From Duganella sp. Root1480D1 (GTDB lineage Bacteria > Pseudomonadota > Gammaproteobacteria > Burkholderiales > Burkholderiaceae_D): a stretch of DNA of 64,000 bases. A program made the position numbers and the translations under genes. Shown piece after piece: positions 8,410 to 16,363 of the stretch. Within the stretch, counting starts at the first letter, position 1; every line of letters starts with the position of its first letter. Under the pieces are notes generated by a model that did not search any database, was not told where the DNA came from, and worked only from the letters and a program-made list of their open reading frames with translations. The DNA is taken from NCBI RefSeq assembly GCF_001427305.1, contig NZ_LMFZ01000007.1, forward strand, positions 215,547 to 279,546. The letters are read 5' to 3'.

Positions 8410-9141
8410 TCAGCGCAGCAGCGCCCGGAATGCCTTGGGTATCCACGGGCGCGCTGCCAGCATGATGGTCACGGCGCGGCGCTGCTCCCACGGCAGCCGC
8501 GCATCATCCTGGTGCTGCAGCGAGAATTCGTCCGCCACCTGCTTCAAACGCTCCAGCAAGGCGCGCGTCGATTGCTGCGACAGCATCACACTCACCAGCC
8601 GCTGCACTTCATGATGGCCGTCGAACCGGCTATCGAAATAATCGCTGTATGCCTCGTCGCGGAAGAAGCCCTGGATCGGGCCATTCGGCAGCCAGCTGAA
8701 AGTGCGCGACACCAGCAGCTTGACCTTGTTGTTCGGCTTGAGCATCAGGAAGCCGATCTTGTCGAGCCTTAGCAGGCAAGCCGTCGCTTCGGCGGCGCTG
8801 ATCTTGTAGTTGGCCACCACTTCCTCCATTGGCACCTGGTTCAGCGCAAGTACGGCCACCACCAGCAGCTTGGTGTCGCTGATGATTTCCTTTTCCTGCG
8901 CATAGGTGAGTTGCGAGATCAGTTGCGGCGTGTCGGCGCTGGCCAGCGCCAGTTCGGCGAAGTCCATCTCCAGCACGGCCAGCACCTGTTCCAGCCGGTC
9001 GAGCGTGAAATTACGGGCGGCGAACATGCGCTTGATGCTGGGCTCCGACAGGCCGATCTTCTGCCCGAGGACGGCGTAAGTGATGCCGCGCGCCTTGAGC
9101 TGGCGTTTGAGCGCGTCGACCAGGCGGATGACGTTGGACAT
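8410..9141 (-). CDS. XRE-type helix-turn-helix transcriptional regulator
   Basis: 243 aa. The first 65 residues form a Cro/CI helix-turn-helix (GITYAVLGQKIGLSEPSIKR, then FTLDRLEQVLAVL). The rest, about residues 80-243, is a helical region with no motif I recognise; it resembles the long single-HTH regulators common in Burkholderiales. A GTATC-N7-GATAC inverted repeat (9161-9180) lies 19 nt before its start codon, well placed for autoregulation. The gene converges with the M14 peptidase gene and is divergent from the secreted pair at 9274-10455. Confidence 0.85.
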   Translation of the reverse strand: MSNVIRLVDALKRQLKARGITYAVLGQKIGLSEPSIKRMFAARNFTLDRLEQVLAVLEMDFAELALASADTPQLISQLTYAQEKEIISDTKLLVVAVLALNQVPMEEVVANYKISAAEATACLLRLDKIGFLMLKPNNKVKLLVSRTFSWLPNGPIQGFFRDEAYSDYFDSRFDGHHEVQRLVSVMLSQQSTRALLERLKQVADEFSLQHQDDARLPWEQRRAVTIMLAARPWIPKAFRALLR

Positions 9142-9160
9142 GCATTAATCCTTAGCAATA

Positions 9161-9180
9161 AAGTATCGAAATATGATACC
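9161..9180. promoter_or_regulatory. GTATC-N7-GATAC inverted repeat (operator candidate 1)
   Basis: AAGTATCGAAATATGATACC lies between the divergent regulator (start 9141) and the secreted gene at 9274. The arms GTATC (9163-9167) and GATAC (9175-9179) are separated by 7 nt. Sixteen of 20 positions are identical to the site at 47318-47337, which also lies just upstream of a minus-strand start codon. Confidence 0.45.
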
Positions 9181-9273
9181 ACCAGCATGCCCCTGCGCTA
9201 CAGTGCGCATACGGATTGCCCCGCCGCAGGGAGCGCAGCAAGATGGCCGCTCCTTTAATCTGTGGAGCAAAAA

Positions 9274-9672
9274 ATGAAACGCACCCTGATCGCCGCCCTG
9301 CTTGCTGTCGCTTGCGCCAGCAGCCAGGCGGCGGATGGTTCGCAAACTTTGAGCAAGGGCGTGGGCGGCTTGTCCGCCGTGGTGGTGGCGGGTTCCGTGC
9401 TGACGGTGTTTGCGGGCGGCTCGCTGGTGGTGGAATCCGTCGAAGTCGTTGGCGAAGGCGTGGTGGTGGTACTGAAGGCCGTCGGCGACGGCAGCAAGGC
9501 AACCGTGGAATTCAGCGGCAAGGCGCTGGAAGGCGTCTCGGTGGTGGCCGGCACCGCGGTCAGCGCCGTGGCCATGTCGGCCGGCCACGCCCTGGTGGTA
9601 TCGGGCAAGGTGATCGCTTTCGTGCCGAACGAATTGGGCAAGGCCCTGCTGCATCACAGCCGCGTGAGCTAA
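9274..9672 (+). CDS. Secreted valine/glycine-rich hypothetical protein
   Basis: 132 aa of unknown function. A clear signal peptide (MKRTLIAALLAVACASSQA) is followed by a mature region dominated by Val, Gly, Ala and Ser, with stretches such as LSAVVVAGSVLTVFAGGSLVV that could be hydrophobic strands or weak membrane segments. Start at 9274 has GGAG 6 nt upstream; a start 4 codons earlier would disturb the signal peptide. The stop is 3 nt before the next gene, which encodes a DUF2145 protein, so the two are almost certainly co-transcribed and probably act together in the periplasm or outer membrane. Confidence 0.75.
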   Translation: MKRTLIAALLAVACASSQAADGSQTLSKGVGGLSAVVVAGSVLTVFAGGSLVVESVEVVGEGVVVVLKAVGDGSKATVEFSGKALEGVSVVAGTAVSAVAMSAGHALVVSGKVIAFVPNELGKALLHHSRVS

Positions 9673-9675
9673 GCC

Positions 9676-10455
9676 ATGAAACGCTTGCTCCTTTCATTTT
9701 CGCTGGCCTGCGCAATGGTGGGCAGCGCCCACGCAGGCCAGCATTGCGAACACAAGCCGCTGTCGGTGGACGAAGTGCAACGTTCGTTGGACCTGGCCCG
9801 GCGCAGCATGCGCAAGCTCGATGACAGCGACGCACAGGTTGCGATCATCGCCCGCGCCGGACAGGACCTGTCGCAATATGGCCTGCGCTATTCCCACGTC
9901 GGCCTGGCGTGGCGCGACCATCCGGCCGGGCGCTGGGTGGTGGTGCAGTTGCTGAACGATTGCGGCACCGCCAATTCCGCGCTGTACAACGATGGCCTGG
10001 GCAACTTCTTCCTGAGCGGCTTGTATCAATACAAATCGCAGCTGATCCTGCCTTCGCCCGAAGTGCAGGAACGGCTGGCGCAAGTGCTGGCCTCGCGCAC
10101 GCCGCTGCGCCTGCACGAGCCGAAATACAGCATGCTGTCGTATGCCTGGTCCACGCGCTACCAGAACTCCAACCAGTGGGTGCTGGAAACGCTGGCCGCT
10201 GCCAGTGCCGCACCGGGCCGGGTTGAAACCCGCGCCGAGGCGCAGAAATGGCTGAACGAAGCCGGCTTCCGCCCTTCCGGCATCGATATCGGCCTGGGTT
10301 CGCGCGTCGGCGCCCGCCTGTTCCGCGCCAACGTCGCCTTCGACGACCACCCGACCGGCCTGCGTATCCGCGGCCACTTCGACACCATCACGGTGGACGA
10401 GATCGAGAGATTCGTGCGCAGCTACGACAGCGGCGCACGCGTGATCGAACTGTGA
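9676..10455 (+). CDS. DUF2145 domain-containing secreted protein
   Basis: 259 aa. A signal peptide (MKRLLLSFSLACAMVGSAHA) precedes a DUF2145-type domain, recognised by the segments YSHVGLAWRDHPAGRW (about residues 75-90), LLNDCGTANSALYNDGLGNF and AWSTRYQNSNQWVLE (about 156-170). The conserved Cys/His-rich pattern (H in YSHVG, C in LNDCG) resembles papain-like permuted hydrolases, but this is my inference and no enzyme activity is established for the family. It is coupled to the upstream 132-aa secreted protein (3 nt gap). It converges with a 58-aa ORF at 10456-10632. Confidence 0.85.
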   Translation: MKRLLLSFSLACAMVGSAHAGQHCEHKPLSVDEVQRSLDLARRSMRKLDDSDAQVAIIARAGQDLSQYGLRYSHVGLAWRDHPAGRWVVVQLLNDCGTANSALYNDGLGNFFLSGLYQYKSQLILPSPEVQERLAQVLASRTPLRLHEPKYSMLSYAWSTRYQNSNQWVLETLAAASAAPGRVETRAEAQKWLNEAGFRPSGIDIGLGSRVGARLFRANVAFDDHPTGLRIRGHFDTITVDEIERFVRSYDSGARVIEL

Positions 10456-10632
10456 TTACTTGCGGTTGAGTTGTCGCACGCGGGTGACGTGTTTGCGGCG
10501 CAGCCGTTCAAGCTCGCGCGCCTGCGGGTAGCCCGGCTGGCCAGGTGCGCGCAGGTGCGGCGGAAGGATGGATGGCGCCTCCGGCTCGAAAAACAGCGCA
10601 GGCAGGCGTTCGATTTGGCGTTTGCTGGTCAT
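10456..10632 (-). CDS. Small basic hypothetical protein (58 aa)
   Basis: 58 aa read from ATG at 10632 to TAA at 10456, with its stop abutting the DUF2145 stop codon. The product starts MTSKRQIERLPALFFEPEAP, has a proline-rich middle, and ends in a basic helix (ELERLRRKHVTRVRQLNRK). No signal peptide or membrane segment is seen. Composition looks protein-like rather than antisense noise: acidic and aromatic residues early, and an amphipathic basic C-terminus. No strong Shine-Dalgarno is visible. Function unknown. Confidence 0.45.
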   Translation of the reverse strand: MTSKRQIERLPALFFEPEAPSILPPHLRAPGQPGYPQARELERLRRKHVTRVRQLNRK

Positions 10633-10731
10633 GCTTCATGTTAGGCTCGGGTCCAGGAAGTTGCCAGTTTTGCGCCGGCGCAAAGGCTGTGCTGCGATCT
10701 GCGCCGATCATGGGCCTTTATGGAGGCGAAT

Positions 10732-11793
10732 ATGAAGCTATTTATTCCCCTGCTGGCTTGCGCCTTGCTCGTCGGCTGCACGTTCCTGCCCTATCGCCCG
10801 CCGCAACAGGATGGCGCCTTTCCCGGACTGGTGGACTTTGTCGCCCAAGCCCCGGACCACCGCGTCGACGTGCTGCTGGTGCATGGCATGTGCACCCACG
10901 ACGCGCGCTGGGCCGACGAAACGGTGGCGCAATTGGGCAGCGCGCTCCATGCCGAGCCGGTGCGCCCGGCAGGCGCGGCGCCCGCCGCCATGGCTGCGGA
11001 TGGCATAGAAATAGTCGAGCGCATCATCACGCTGCGCCAGGGCGAGTTGCGCATCAAGGCCCTGCTCTGGTCGCCGCTGACGACGCCCCTCAAGCGCCAG
11101 CTCGAGTATGACCTCAGCGCGCGCCTGCCAGCCACACGCGCCAGGCTGAATGGCCTGGCCAAGGACAAGCTGCTGGACGATTGCCTTCCCGATGCCCTGA
11201 TCTACCAGGGCGTAGCGCGCGACACCATCCAGCAGCGCATGGCGCAAGCGATCCTGCGTGCGACCGGGGACGGGCCGCCCGAGACGCCCCTGCTGGTGCT
11301 GTCGTCCAGCCTTGGCAGCAAGATCCTGTTCGATACCCTGCTGCGCATGGACAGCGGCGCACAGCGCACCATCGACCGCATGGCTTACCTGGTGATGGCT
11401 GCCAACCAGATTCCCCTGCTCGCGCTGGCCGACCAGCAGGTAGCGGGCGCCAATCCGGGTACAGCGGGTGCAGCGGCAACGGCCATCCGCCCGCCCGACA
11501 GCCTGCAGCAGCTCTTGCTCAAGCGCCGCGCAGGCGCACTTCCGCGCAACCGAAGTGCCGGCAAATTAAGCCTGGTCGCATTCAGCGACCCGAACGACCT
11601 GCTGACCTATACACTGGAACGCGAGCGCTATGCCGGCTTGGGAGTGGACGTGGTGAATGTGCTGGTGTCAAATGCGCCCACCTGGCTCGGCCTGCTGGAG
11701 CGCCCCGACCACGCGCACACCAACTACCTGCTCAACCCAGGCGTTGCCCGAATGGTCGCGTGTGGTGAGCCGCGGAGTGCGCGCTGCGAATGA
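10732..11793 (+). CDS. Lipoprotein with alpha/beta-hydrolase-like fold
   Basis: 353 aa. A lipoprotein signal peptide ends in the lipobox LLVGC (acylated C16). An alpha/beta hydrolase core follows, with the strand-turn VDVLLVHGMCTHDARW (H51) and a nucleophile-elbow-like VLSSSLGSKILFDTLL, where S in SSLGS is the candidate nucleophile (degenerate GxSxG). GGAGG lies 5 nt before ATG 10732. The last 62 nt overlap the 3' end of the convergent PH-domain gene. A membrane-anchored esterase or lipase is likely; the substrate is unknown. Confidence 0.75.
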   Translation: MKLFIPLLACALLVGCTFLPYRPPQQDGAFPGLVDFVAQAPDHRVDVLLVHGMCTHDARWADETVAQLGSALHAEPVRPAGAAPAAMAADGIEIVERIITLRQGELRIKALLWSPLTTPLKRQLEYDLSARLPATRARLNGLAKDKLLDDCLPDALIYQGVARDTIQQRMAQAILRATGDGPPETPLLVLSSSLGSKILFDTLLRMDSGAQRTIDRMAYLVMAANQIPLLALADQQVAGANPGTAGAAATAIRPPDSLQQLLLKRRAGALPRNRSAGKLSLVAFSDPNDLLTYTLERERYAGLGVDVVNVLVSNAPTWLGLLERPDHAHTNYLLNPGVARMVACGEPRSARCE

Positions 11794-12289
11794 CTTCGTA
11801 GACCTTGCGCGCGTCGGCGATGGTGTCGAAGCGCGGCAGTTCCTCAACGCCCGGCCAGGAAGCCAGCCCGCTGAACATATTTCCCGCCGGCGAAATTCCG
11901 AAGGCAATCGTGCCCTCGCCCTTGCCGTTTTCGGTCAGCGAGAACTCTCCCATCGCACGCAAGTTCAGGCTTTTCATCCTGCGCTTGAAAATGCCGGAGC
12001 GGATGATGATGCGTTCATCGGTCACCGCATAGTCGGTATAAGCGCGCTGCCAGGCTTCGACCAGGAAACGGCCGGCAACCATGTACAGCCCGACCAGCAC
12101 AAAGGGAATGCCCCACAGGCGGAATACCAGCGGCGCGCCCGAACTGAGGACCGAGTATTCCCAGAACAGGGCGAAACCGCCCCATAGCAGGCTGAATGGA
12201 ATCATCAGCAAGTCGGAAGCGCGCAGCATCAGGCCCTGTCGCGGGGCGCCGCTCCATAAGACGCGTTCATTGATTGACAAATTATCCAT
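11732..12289 (-). CDS. PH-domain (DUF304-like) membrane protein
   Basis: 185 aa. Two hydrophobic segments (about 27-47 and 57-78) are followed by a bacterial PH-like region with the typical VTDERIIIRSGIFKRRMKSLNL sequence pattern (starting near residue 92). This matches small DUF304/bPH2 membrane proteins. The gene converges with the lipoprotein hydrolase and overlaps its end by 62 nt, so one of the two C-termini may be slightly variable. Function unknown; the family is usually membrane-associated. Confidence 0.75.
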   Translation of the reverse strand: MDNLSINERVLWSGAPRQGLMLRASDLLMIPFSLLWGGFALFWEYSVLSSGAPLVFRLWGIPFVLVGLYMVAGRFLVEAWQRAYTDYAVTDERIIIRSGIFKRRMKSLNLRAMGEFSLTENGKGEGTIAFGISPAGNMFSGLASWPGVEELPRFDTIADARKVYEVIRSAHSAAHHTRPFGQRLG

Positions 12290-12334
12290 GCCGCCATCTT
12301 ACCCGGCGGGAGTGCCTTTAAATCTGGCAGATTG

Positions 12335-12913
12335 TCACTTCCAGAAGAACAGTAAGCGTTTCCACCAACTCCGGCCGGCTGGCGGCGCGTCGTGCAGGTT
12401 GGGGACCACAGCAAAGTCGCTGACCAGGCTGACCACGCGGCCATCGGCGCTATAGCCGAAGTAAGAGGCGTAGGGCCCGCCCCCGCTGGCGGCGAAAACG
12501 ATGGCGCTTTCCAGCCCGGCTTGCGGATCCATGAAACAGGCGCTACCCGATTCCACGCTGTAGCCGAAGATCTCTCCGTGCTTGAGCGTGCTGGCGTCTT
12601 GCGTGGCAAGCAGCGCCGGATACCAGTTGGCGACCGCCGCGTCGCCGAGCTGGGCCCGCGCATAGGCAATGCGCTCGTCACCGTTTTCGAAACGGGCAAT
12701 GGCCAGCGTGACGGGATATTCACCATTCGGCACGCATTGCGTGAACGGCTGCGGCGCAGGTTCGGCCTGCGGGTCACCGGCGGCGATCTTGCCGGAGCTG
12801 ACGCCCAGCCGCCCGGCTTGGGCCAGCGAGAATTGAATGGTGGTCTCTTCAAACGTAAAGCGCTCCGCGGCAAAGGCGGAGCGCAGTCCTTCGGGATTGG
12901 GCGCATAGCTCAT
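12335..12913 (-). CDS. DUF4241 domain-containing protein
   Basis: 192 aa, no signal peptide. The segments LGVSSGKIAAGDP, CVPNGEYPVTLAIARF and GDERIAYARAQLGD are characteristic of DUF4241, found widely as stand-alone cytosolic proteins and in some immunity-protein contexts. No toxin gene is adjacent here. The neighbours are an unrelated PH-domain gene downstream and a DJ-1-like gene upstream (12 nt away, same strand), so the latter may be co-transcribed. Function unknown. Confidence 0.8.
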   Translation of the reverse strand: MSYAPNPEGLRSAFAAERFTFEETTIQFSLAQAGRLGVSSGKIAAGDPQAEPAPQPFTQCVPNGEYPVTLAIARFENGDERIAYARAQLGDAAVANWYPALLATQDASTLKHGEIFGYSVESGSACFMDPQAGLESAIVFAASGGGPYASYFGYSADGRVVSLVSDFAVVPNLHDAPPAGRSWWKRLLFFWK

Positions 12914-12925
12914 GCGCCCATCATA

Positions 12926-13765
12926 TTACTTTTGAAGGCGTGCCAGCAATTCCTTGCCCACCAGGGGAGCCGAAGCAGGATTCTGGCCGGTGATCAGTTC
13001 GCGGTCGGTCACCATATTGCCCTGCCAGTTGGCGGCCTTGGAGAACTGCAAGCCGGCCTGTTGCAGCGCGGTTTGCGGATAGAACTTCATTTCGCCGCCG
13101 CCCAGTTGGGCTTTCGACGCTTCTTCTTCATCATTGGTGAAGACGGTGACCTTGTAGCCGGAGTAGATCCACTTGGGCCGGGTTGGCGTCGCACCTTGCG
13201 CCAGCTTCATGGTGAAGCCTTTGGCATCGGGCATCGCCGACAGCAGCGCAATCGGGCCGTGGCACACCAGGGCGGTCGGCTTGCCGTCCTGGTGGAAGGC
13301 GGCCAGCACCTTGCCCAGTGCGGGGCTGGTCAGCAAGTCCTGCATTGGCGCGTGGCCGCCCGGCACGTAGACCGCGTCATATTTGCCGTAGCCCTGCTGC
13401 GCCACCCGCGCCAGGCTGATGACCGGAGAATTGGCGCTATCGGTCAGGCGCAGTTGCTCCAGCAGCTTTTGGTGCGCATCGAGCGCGGCCTGGTCGCCGC
13501 CGAAGAACATGGCGTTGACCGAGCCTTTATCCAGCGTCGGCGCCTTGCCGTTCGGGGTGGCGAAGGTGACGGTGTGGCCAGCGTCCAGCAGCATCTTCAC
13601 CGGCTGCATCAGCTCATTCAGGTAGAAGCCGGTCTGGAAGGTCTTGCCGGCTTTCAGGTCCAGCGTGGCTTCGTCGGACAGGACGACCAGTACGTTGCCG
13701 GCGTTGGCGGAGGAGGCGGCGAAGGCGGCGGCAGCCAGGGCGATTGCGGTGAGTTTCTTGATCAT
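12926..13765 (-). CDS. Secreted DJ-1/PfpI family protein (type 1 glutamine amidotransferase-like)
   Basis: 279 aa. The N-terminus (MIKKLTAIALAAAAFAASSANA) is a signal peptide, so the protein is probably periplasmic. The DJ-1/PfpI fold is shown by VPGGHAPMQDL and the nucleophile elbow ALVCHGP, with C168 followed by H169, as in Hsp31-like members. Length matches secreted Hsp31-like proteins. ATG 13765 is used rather than one 4 codons upstream because it gives a cleaner signal peptide. It is divergent from a LysR regulator 100 bp away, a common pairing that suggests inducible expression. Confidence 0.88.
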   Translation of the reverse strand: MIKKLTAIALAAAAFAASSANAGNVLVVLSDEATLDLKAGKTFQTGFYLNELMQPVKMLLDAGHTVTFATPNGKAPTLDKGSVNAMFFGGDQAALDAHQKLLEQLRLTDSANSPVISLARVAQQGYGKYDAVYVPGGHAPMQDLLTSPALGKVLAAFHQDGKPTALVCHGPIALLSAMPDAKGFTMKLAQGATPTRPKWIYSGYKVTVFTNDEEEASKAQLGGGEMKFYPQTALQQAGLQFSKAANWQGNMVTDRELITGQNPASAPLVGKELLARLQK

Positions 13766-13865
13766 GGTTTGCTCCAAAGAGAAAAGTTGATGGCGCTACT
13801 TTATTCAATCCTCCGGCGGCGATAAACTACCTCCATAGCAAACCATTTTTCCCTTAAAGGCAACA

Positions 13866-14765
13866 ATGAGCCGAAAATACGACCACCTTGGCGATGTCGA
13901 AACCTTTGTCACCGTGGTCGATCGCGGCTCGCTGACGGCGGCCGCCGTGGTGCTCTCCACCACGCCATCGGTGATCAGTCGCGCGCTGGCCCGCCTGGAA
14001 GCACGGCTGGGCACCCAACTGCTGCGCCGGACCACGCGCAGCCTGGCCCTGACCGACGCCGGCCGTCTTTACCTGGAACAGACGCGTACTGCGCTTTGCC
14101 TGATCGACGACGCCGAGCGCGCGGTGCAAGCCGAAGGCGGCGAAGTGACTGGCCGCATCCGCATCAGCGCGCCTACCACCTTCGGCCATTACCGGCTGCC
14201 AGCCATGCTGCACGAGTTTTCCCAGCGCTACCCGGCGGTGAAGGTCGACCTGAACATCAGCAACCGTAACGTGGACCTGGTGGCGGACGATTTCGACTTC
14301 GCCATCCGCCAGGGCGCGCTGAAGGACAGCAGCCTGATCGCGCGCAAGCTGGAAGACGCCCAGCTGGTGCTGGTCGCCTCACCGGCCTACCTGCTGCGGC
14401 GCGGGCTGCCGCGCGACATGGAAGCGCTGGCGCAGCACGCTTGCCTGGTGTTCCAGCTGCCGCGCACCGGGCGCAGCTTCCCCTGGCAATTCATGCGTGA
14501 TGGCGAAGAGGTGGACTGGACGCCGACACCGGCGATGGAAGTGACGGAAGACGCTTTGGGAACGGTATCCCTGGCGGAAGCTGGCCTGGGCATCTGCCAA
14601 ACCTTCCGCTTCATCGCGCAGGAGCGCCTGCAGCGCGGCGTGCTGGTGGAAGTGCTGCCCGGATTGCAGGGCCGCAGCCGGCCCTTCTCGCTGATCTACA
14701 CGCCGCAGCGCCGGATGACGGCTGCGGCGCGTGCCTTCACTACTTGCCTGCTCGGCCAGCCTTAA
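13866..14765 (+). CDS. LysR family transcriptional regulator
   Basis: 299 aa, full length for the family. The N-terminal winged helix is clear (VETFVTVVDRGSLTAAAVVL, then ISRALARLEARLGTQLLRRT, TRSLALTDAGRLYLEQ), and the periplasmic-binding-like effector domain follows from about residue 90 (GRIRISAPTTFGHYRLP). Divergent orientation next to the DJ-1-like gene suggests it controls that gene. No effector can be deduced. Confidence 0.92.
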   Translation: MSRKYDHLGDVETFVTVVDRGSLTAAAVVLSTTPSVISRALARLEARLGTQLLRRTTRSLALTDAGRLYLEQTRTALCLIDDAERAVQAEGGEVTGRIRISAPTTFGHYRLPAMLHEFSQRYPAVKVDLNISNRNVDLVADDFDFAIRQGALKDSSLIARKLEDAQLVLVASPAYLLRRGLPRDMEALAQHACLVFQLPRTGRSFPWQFMRDGEEVDWTPTPAMEVTEDALGTVSLAEAGLGICQTFRFIAQERLQRGVLVEVLPGLQGRSRPFSLIYTPQRRMTAAARAFTTCLLGQP

Positions 14766-14786
14766 GCTCGCCCCGGAGCATACAAT

Positions 14787-15119
14787 ATGGCCATGTCATC
14801 CAAGCGCCCAACTTTTCCCGGCCCCCGCACTGCGCGCGGCGCCGTACTCGCAGTACTGCTTTCCAACGCCGACCAGACTGGATGCGAACCGCTGCGAGGA
14901 CGGGTAACCCTTGCCGCAATCGTAAAGTCTCTCAAACGCAAATATCACTGGCCGATAGAAACGACCAGCTTCCCATCCAACGCCGCCGACGGCCGCGCGA
15001 CATGGGCCACGGTTTATAGTCTGCCGAAGGAAGTCATCGCAGCAGCCCTGGACGCAAGAGGTCGCGACTGGCTGAGGAGCGCCGGTTACGGGCCGAACGA
15101 ATCTTCAATCGGTAAATAG
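14787..15119 (+). CDS. Small helix-turn-helix-like hypothetical protein
   Basis: 110 aa, basic. The region VLAVLLSNADQTGCEPLRGR followed by AAIVKSLKRKYHWPIET looks like a winged-helix module of the sort found in small phage or mobile-element proteins; this is a weak resemblance, not an identification. The rest (TVYSLPKEVIAAALDARGRDWL) is helical. GGAG at 14775-14778 lies 8 nt before ATG 14787. It follows the LysR gene by 21 nt, same strand. Confidence 0.5.
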   Translation: MAMSSKRPTFPGPRTARGAVLAVLLSNADQTGCEPLRGRVTLAAIVKSLKRKYHWPIETTSFPSNAADGRATWATVYSLPKEVIAAALDARGRDWLRSAGYGPNESSIGK

Positions 15120-15179
15120 GAAACACGGGCTCGCACTGAGGTCGCAGAGCGATGGGCCAATCCGGCCACGCGCCTACTG

Positions 15180-15212
15180 CACGCCGCAGTGCCAGCTGAC
15201 AGCTGCGGCGTG
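15180..15212. terminator. Hairpin at the 3' end of the TRAP binding-protein gene
   Basis: Perfect 10-bp arms CACGCCGCAG (15180-15189) and CTGCGGCGTG (15203-15212) with a 13-nt loop lie 8 nt past the stop of the minus-strand gene and 60 nt past the stop of the plus-strand gene. There is no T-run, so it is a possible bidirectional barrier rather than a canonical intrinsic terminator. Confidence 0.4.
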
Positions 15213-15220
15213 AGTGTTGA

Positions 15221-16312
15221 TTACTTGCCTCCCCGGCCGGCCTTGATCAGGAAGTTCTGCATGGTGGATTCGGCCACCGATGCCCACTGGTTCTGGTCGT
15301 TGCGGAAGCGCTTCCACGGCTCATAGATCTTGGCGAACTTGGCGTTCTTCGACGCTTCCTCCGCCATCAGCTCAGTGGAAGCCTTGTAGGCCGCTTCCAT
15401 GATGTCGTTGGAGTAGTTGCGCAGCTTGACGCCGCTCTTCATCAGGCGGCCCAGCGCGGTCGGGTTCTTGAAGTCGTATTCGGCCTGCATTACCACGTGC
15501 GCCTCGTAGGCAGCGGCTTCGATGGCGCCCTGGTATTCCTTCGGCAGCTTTTCCCACTCCTTGATGTTCACGTACAGCGAGAACGAAGCGCCCGGCTCCC
15601 ACCAGCCCGGATAGTAGTAATACGGCGCGACTTTGTGGAAGCCCAGCTTCTCGTCGTCGTATGGGCCGACCCATTCCGCCGCATCGATGGTGCCTTTTTC
15701 CAGCGCAGGGTAGATGTCGCCGCCAGCCAGCTGCTGCGGCACTGCGCCGAGGCGCTCCATCACCTTGCCTGCCAGGCCGGCGATACGCATCTTGGTGCCC
15801 TTCAGGTCGGCGACGGATTTGACTTCCTTGCGGAACCAGCCGCCCATCTGGGTGCCCGAGTTACCTGCGATGAAGTTGATGATGCCGTAGTCCTTGAAGA
15901 AGCCGCGCAGCAGCTCCTTGCCGCCGCCCTGGTCGTACCAGGCTGTCTGCTGGCGCGAGGTCAGGCCGAATGGCACCGCGCAGTCGAAGGAAAACGTCGC
16001 GTCCTTGCCGTAGTAGTAGTACGAGGCGCTATGGCCGCATTCCACCGTACCGGCCTGCACCGCATCCAGCACCTGCAGGCCAGGCACCACTTCGCCTGCC
16101 GCAAACACGCGGATATTGAATTTGCCACCGGTCAGTTGCGACACACGCTTGGTGAACGTGTCGGCAGCGCCGTAGATGGTGTCGAGGGATTTGGGGAAGC
16201 TGGATGCCAGGCGCCAGGTGATGGCAGGCAGTTCGGCGGCGATAGCCGGTGCGGCGATAACTCCTGCGCCGGCACCTGCTGCGGCCTTCTTGATAAAGGA
16301 ACGACGTTCCAT
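15221..16312 (-). CDS. TRAP transporter substrate-binding protein (DctP/TakP-like)
   Basis: 363 aa. The N-terminus has a twin-arginine-type signal (ERRSFIKKAAAGAGAGVIAA), so export of a folded protein is likely. The mature protein matches the TRAP solute receptor family of the TakP/mannitol-chloroaromatic type: FPKSLDTIYGAADTF, then GTKMRIAGLAGKVMERLG with the ligand-carboxylate arginine, then AAEWVGPYDDEKLGF. No DctQ or DctM membrane subunit is adjacent, so it must work with a transporter encoded elsewhere. A 2-oxo acid or aromatic acid ligand is plausible but unproven. Confidence 0.88.
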   Translation of the reverse strand: MERRSFIKKAAAGAGAGVIAAPAIAAELPAITWRLASSFPKSLDTIYGAADTFTKRVSQLTGGKFNIRVFAAGEVVPGLQVLDAVQAGTVECGHSASYYYYGKDATFSFDCAVPFGLTSRQQTAWYDQGGGKELLRGFFKDYGIINFIAGNSGTQMGGWFRKEVKSVADLKGTKMRIAGLAGKVMERLGAVPQQLAGGDIYPALEKGTIDAAEWVGPYDDEKLGFHKVAPYYYYPGWWEPGASFSLYVNIKEWEKLPKEYQGAIEAAAYEAHVVMQAEYDFKNPTALGRLMKSGVKLRNYSNDIMEAAYKASTELMAEEASKNAKFAKIYEPWKRFRNDQNQWASVAESTMQNFLIKAGRGGK

Positions 16313-16363
16313 ACGTACTGTCTCCTTATGAGGGTTTTATCTCGGGACAGTGTATGGAAATAT

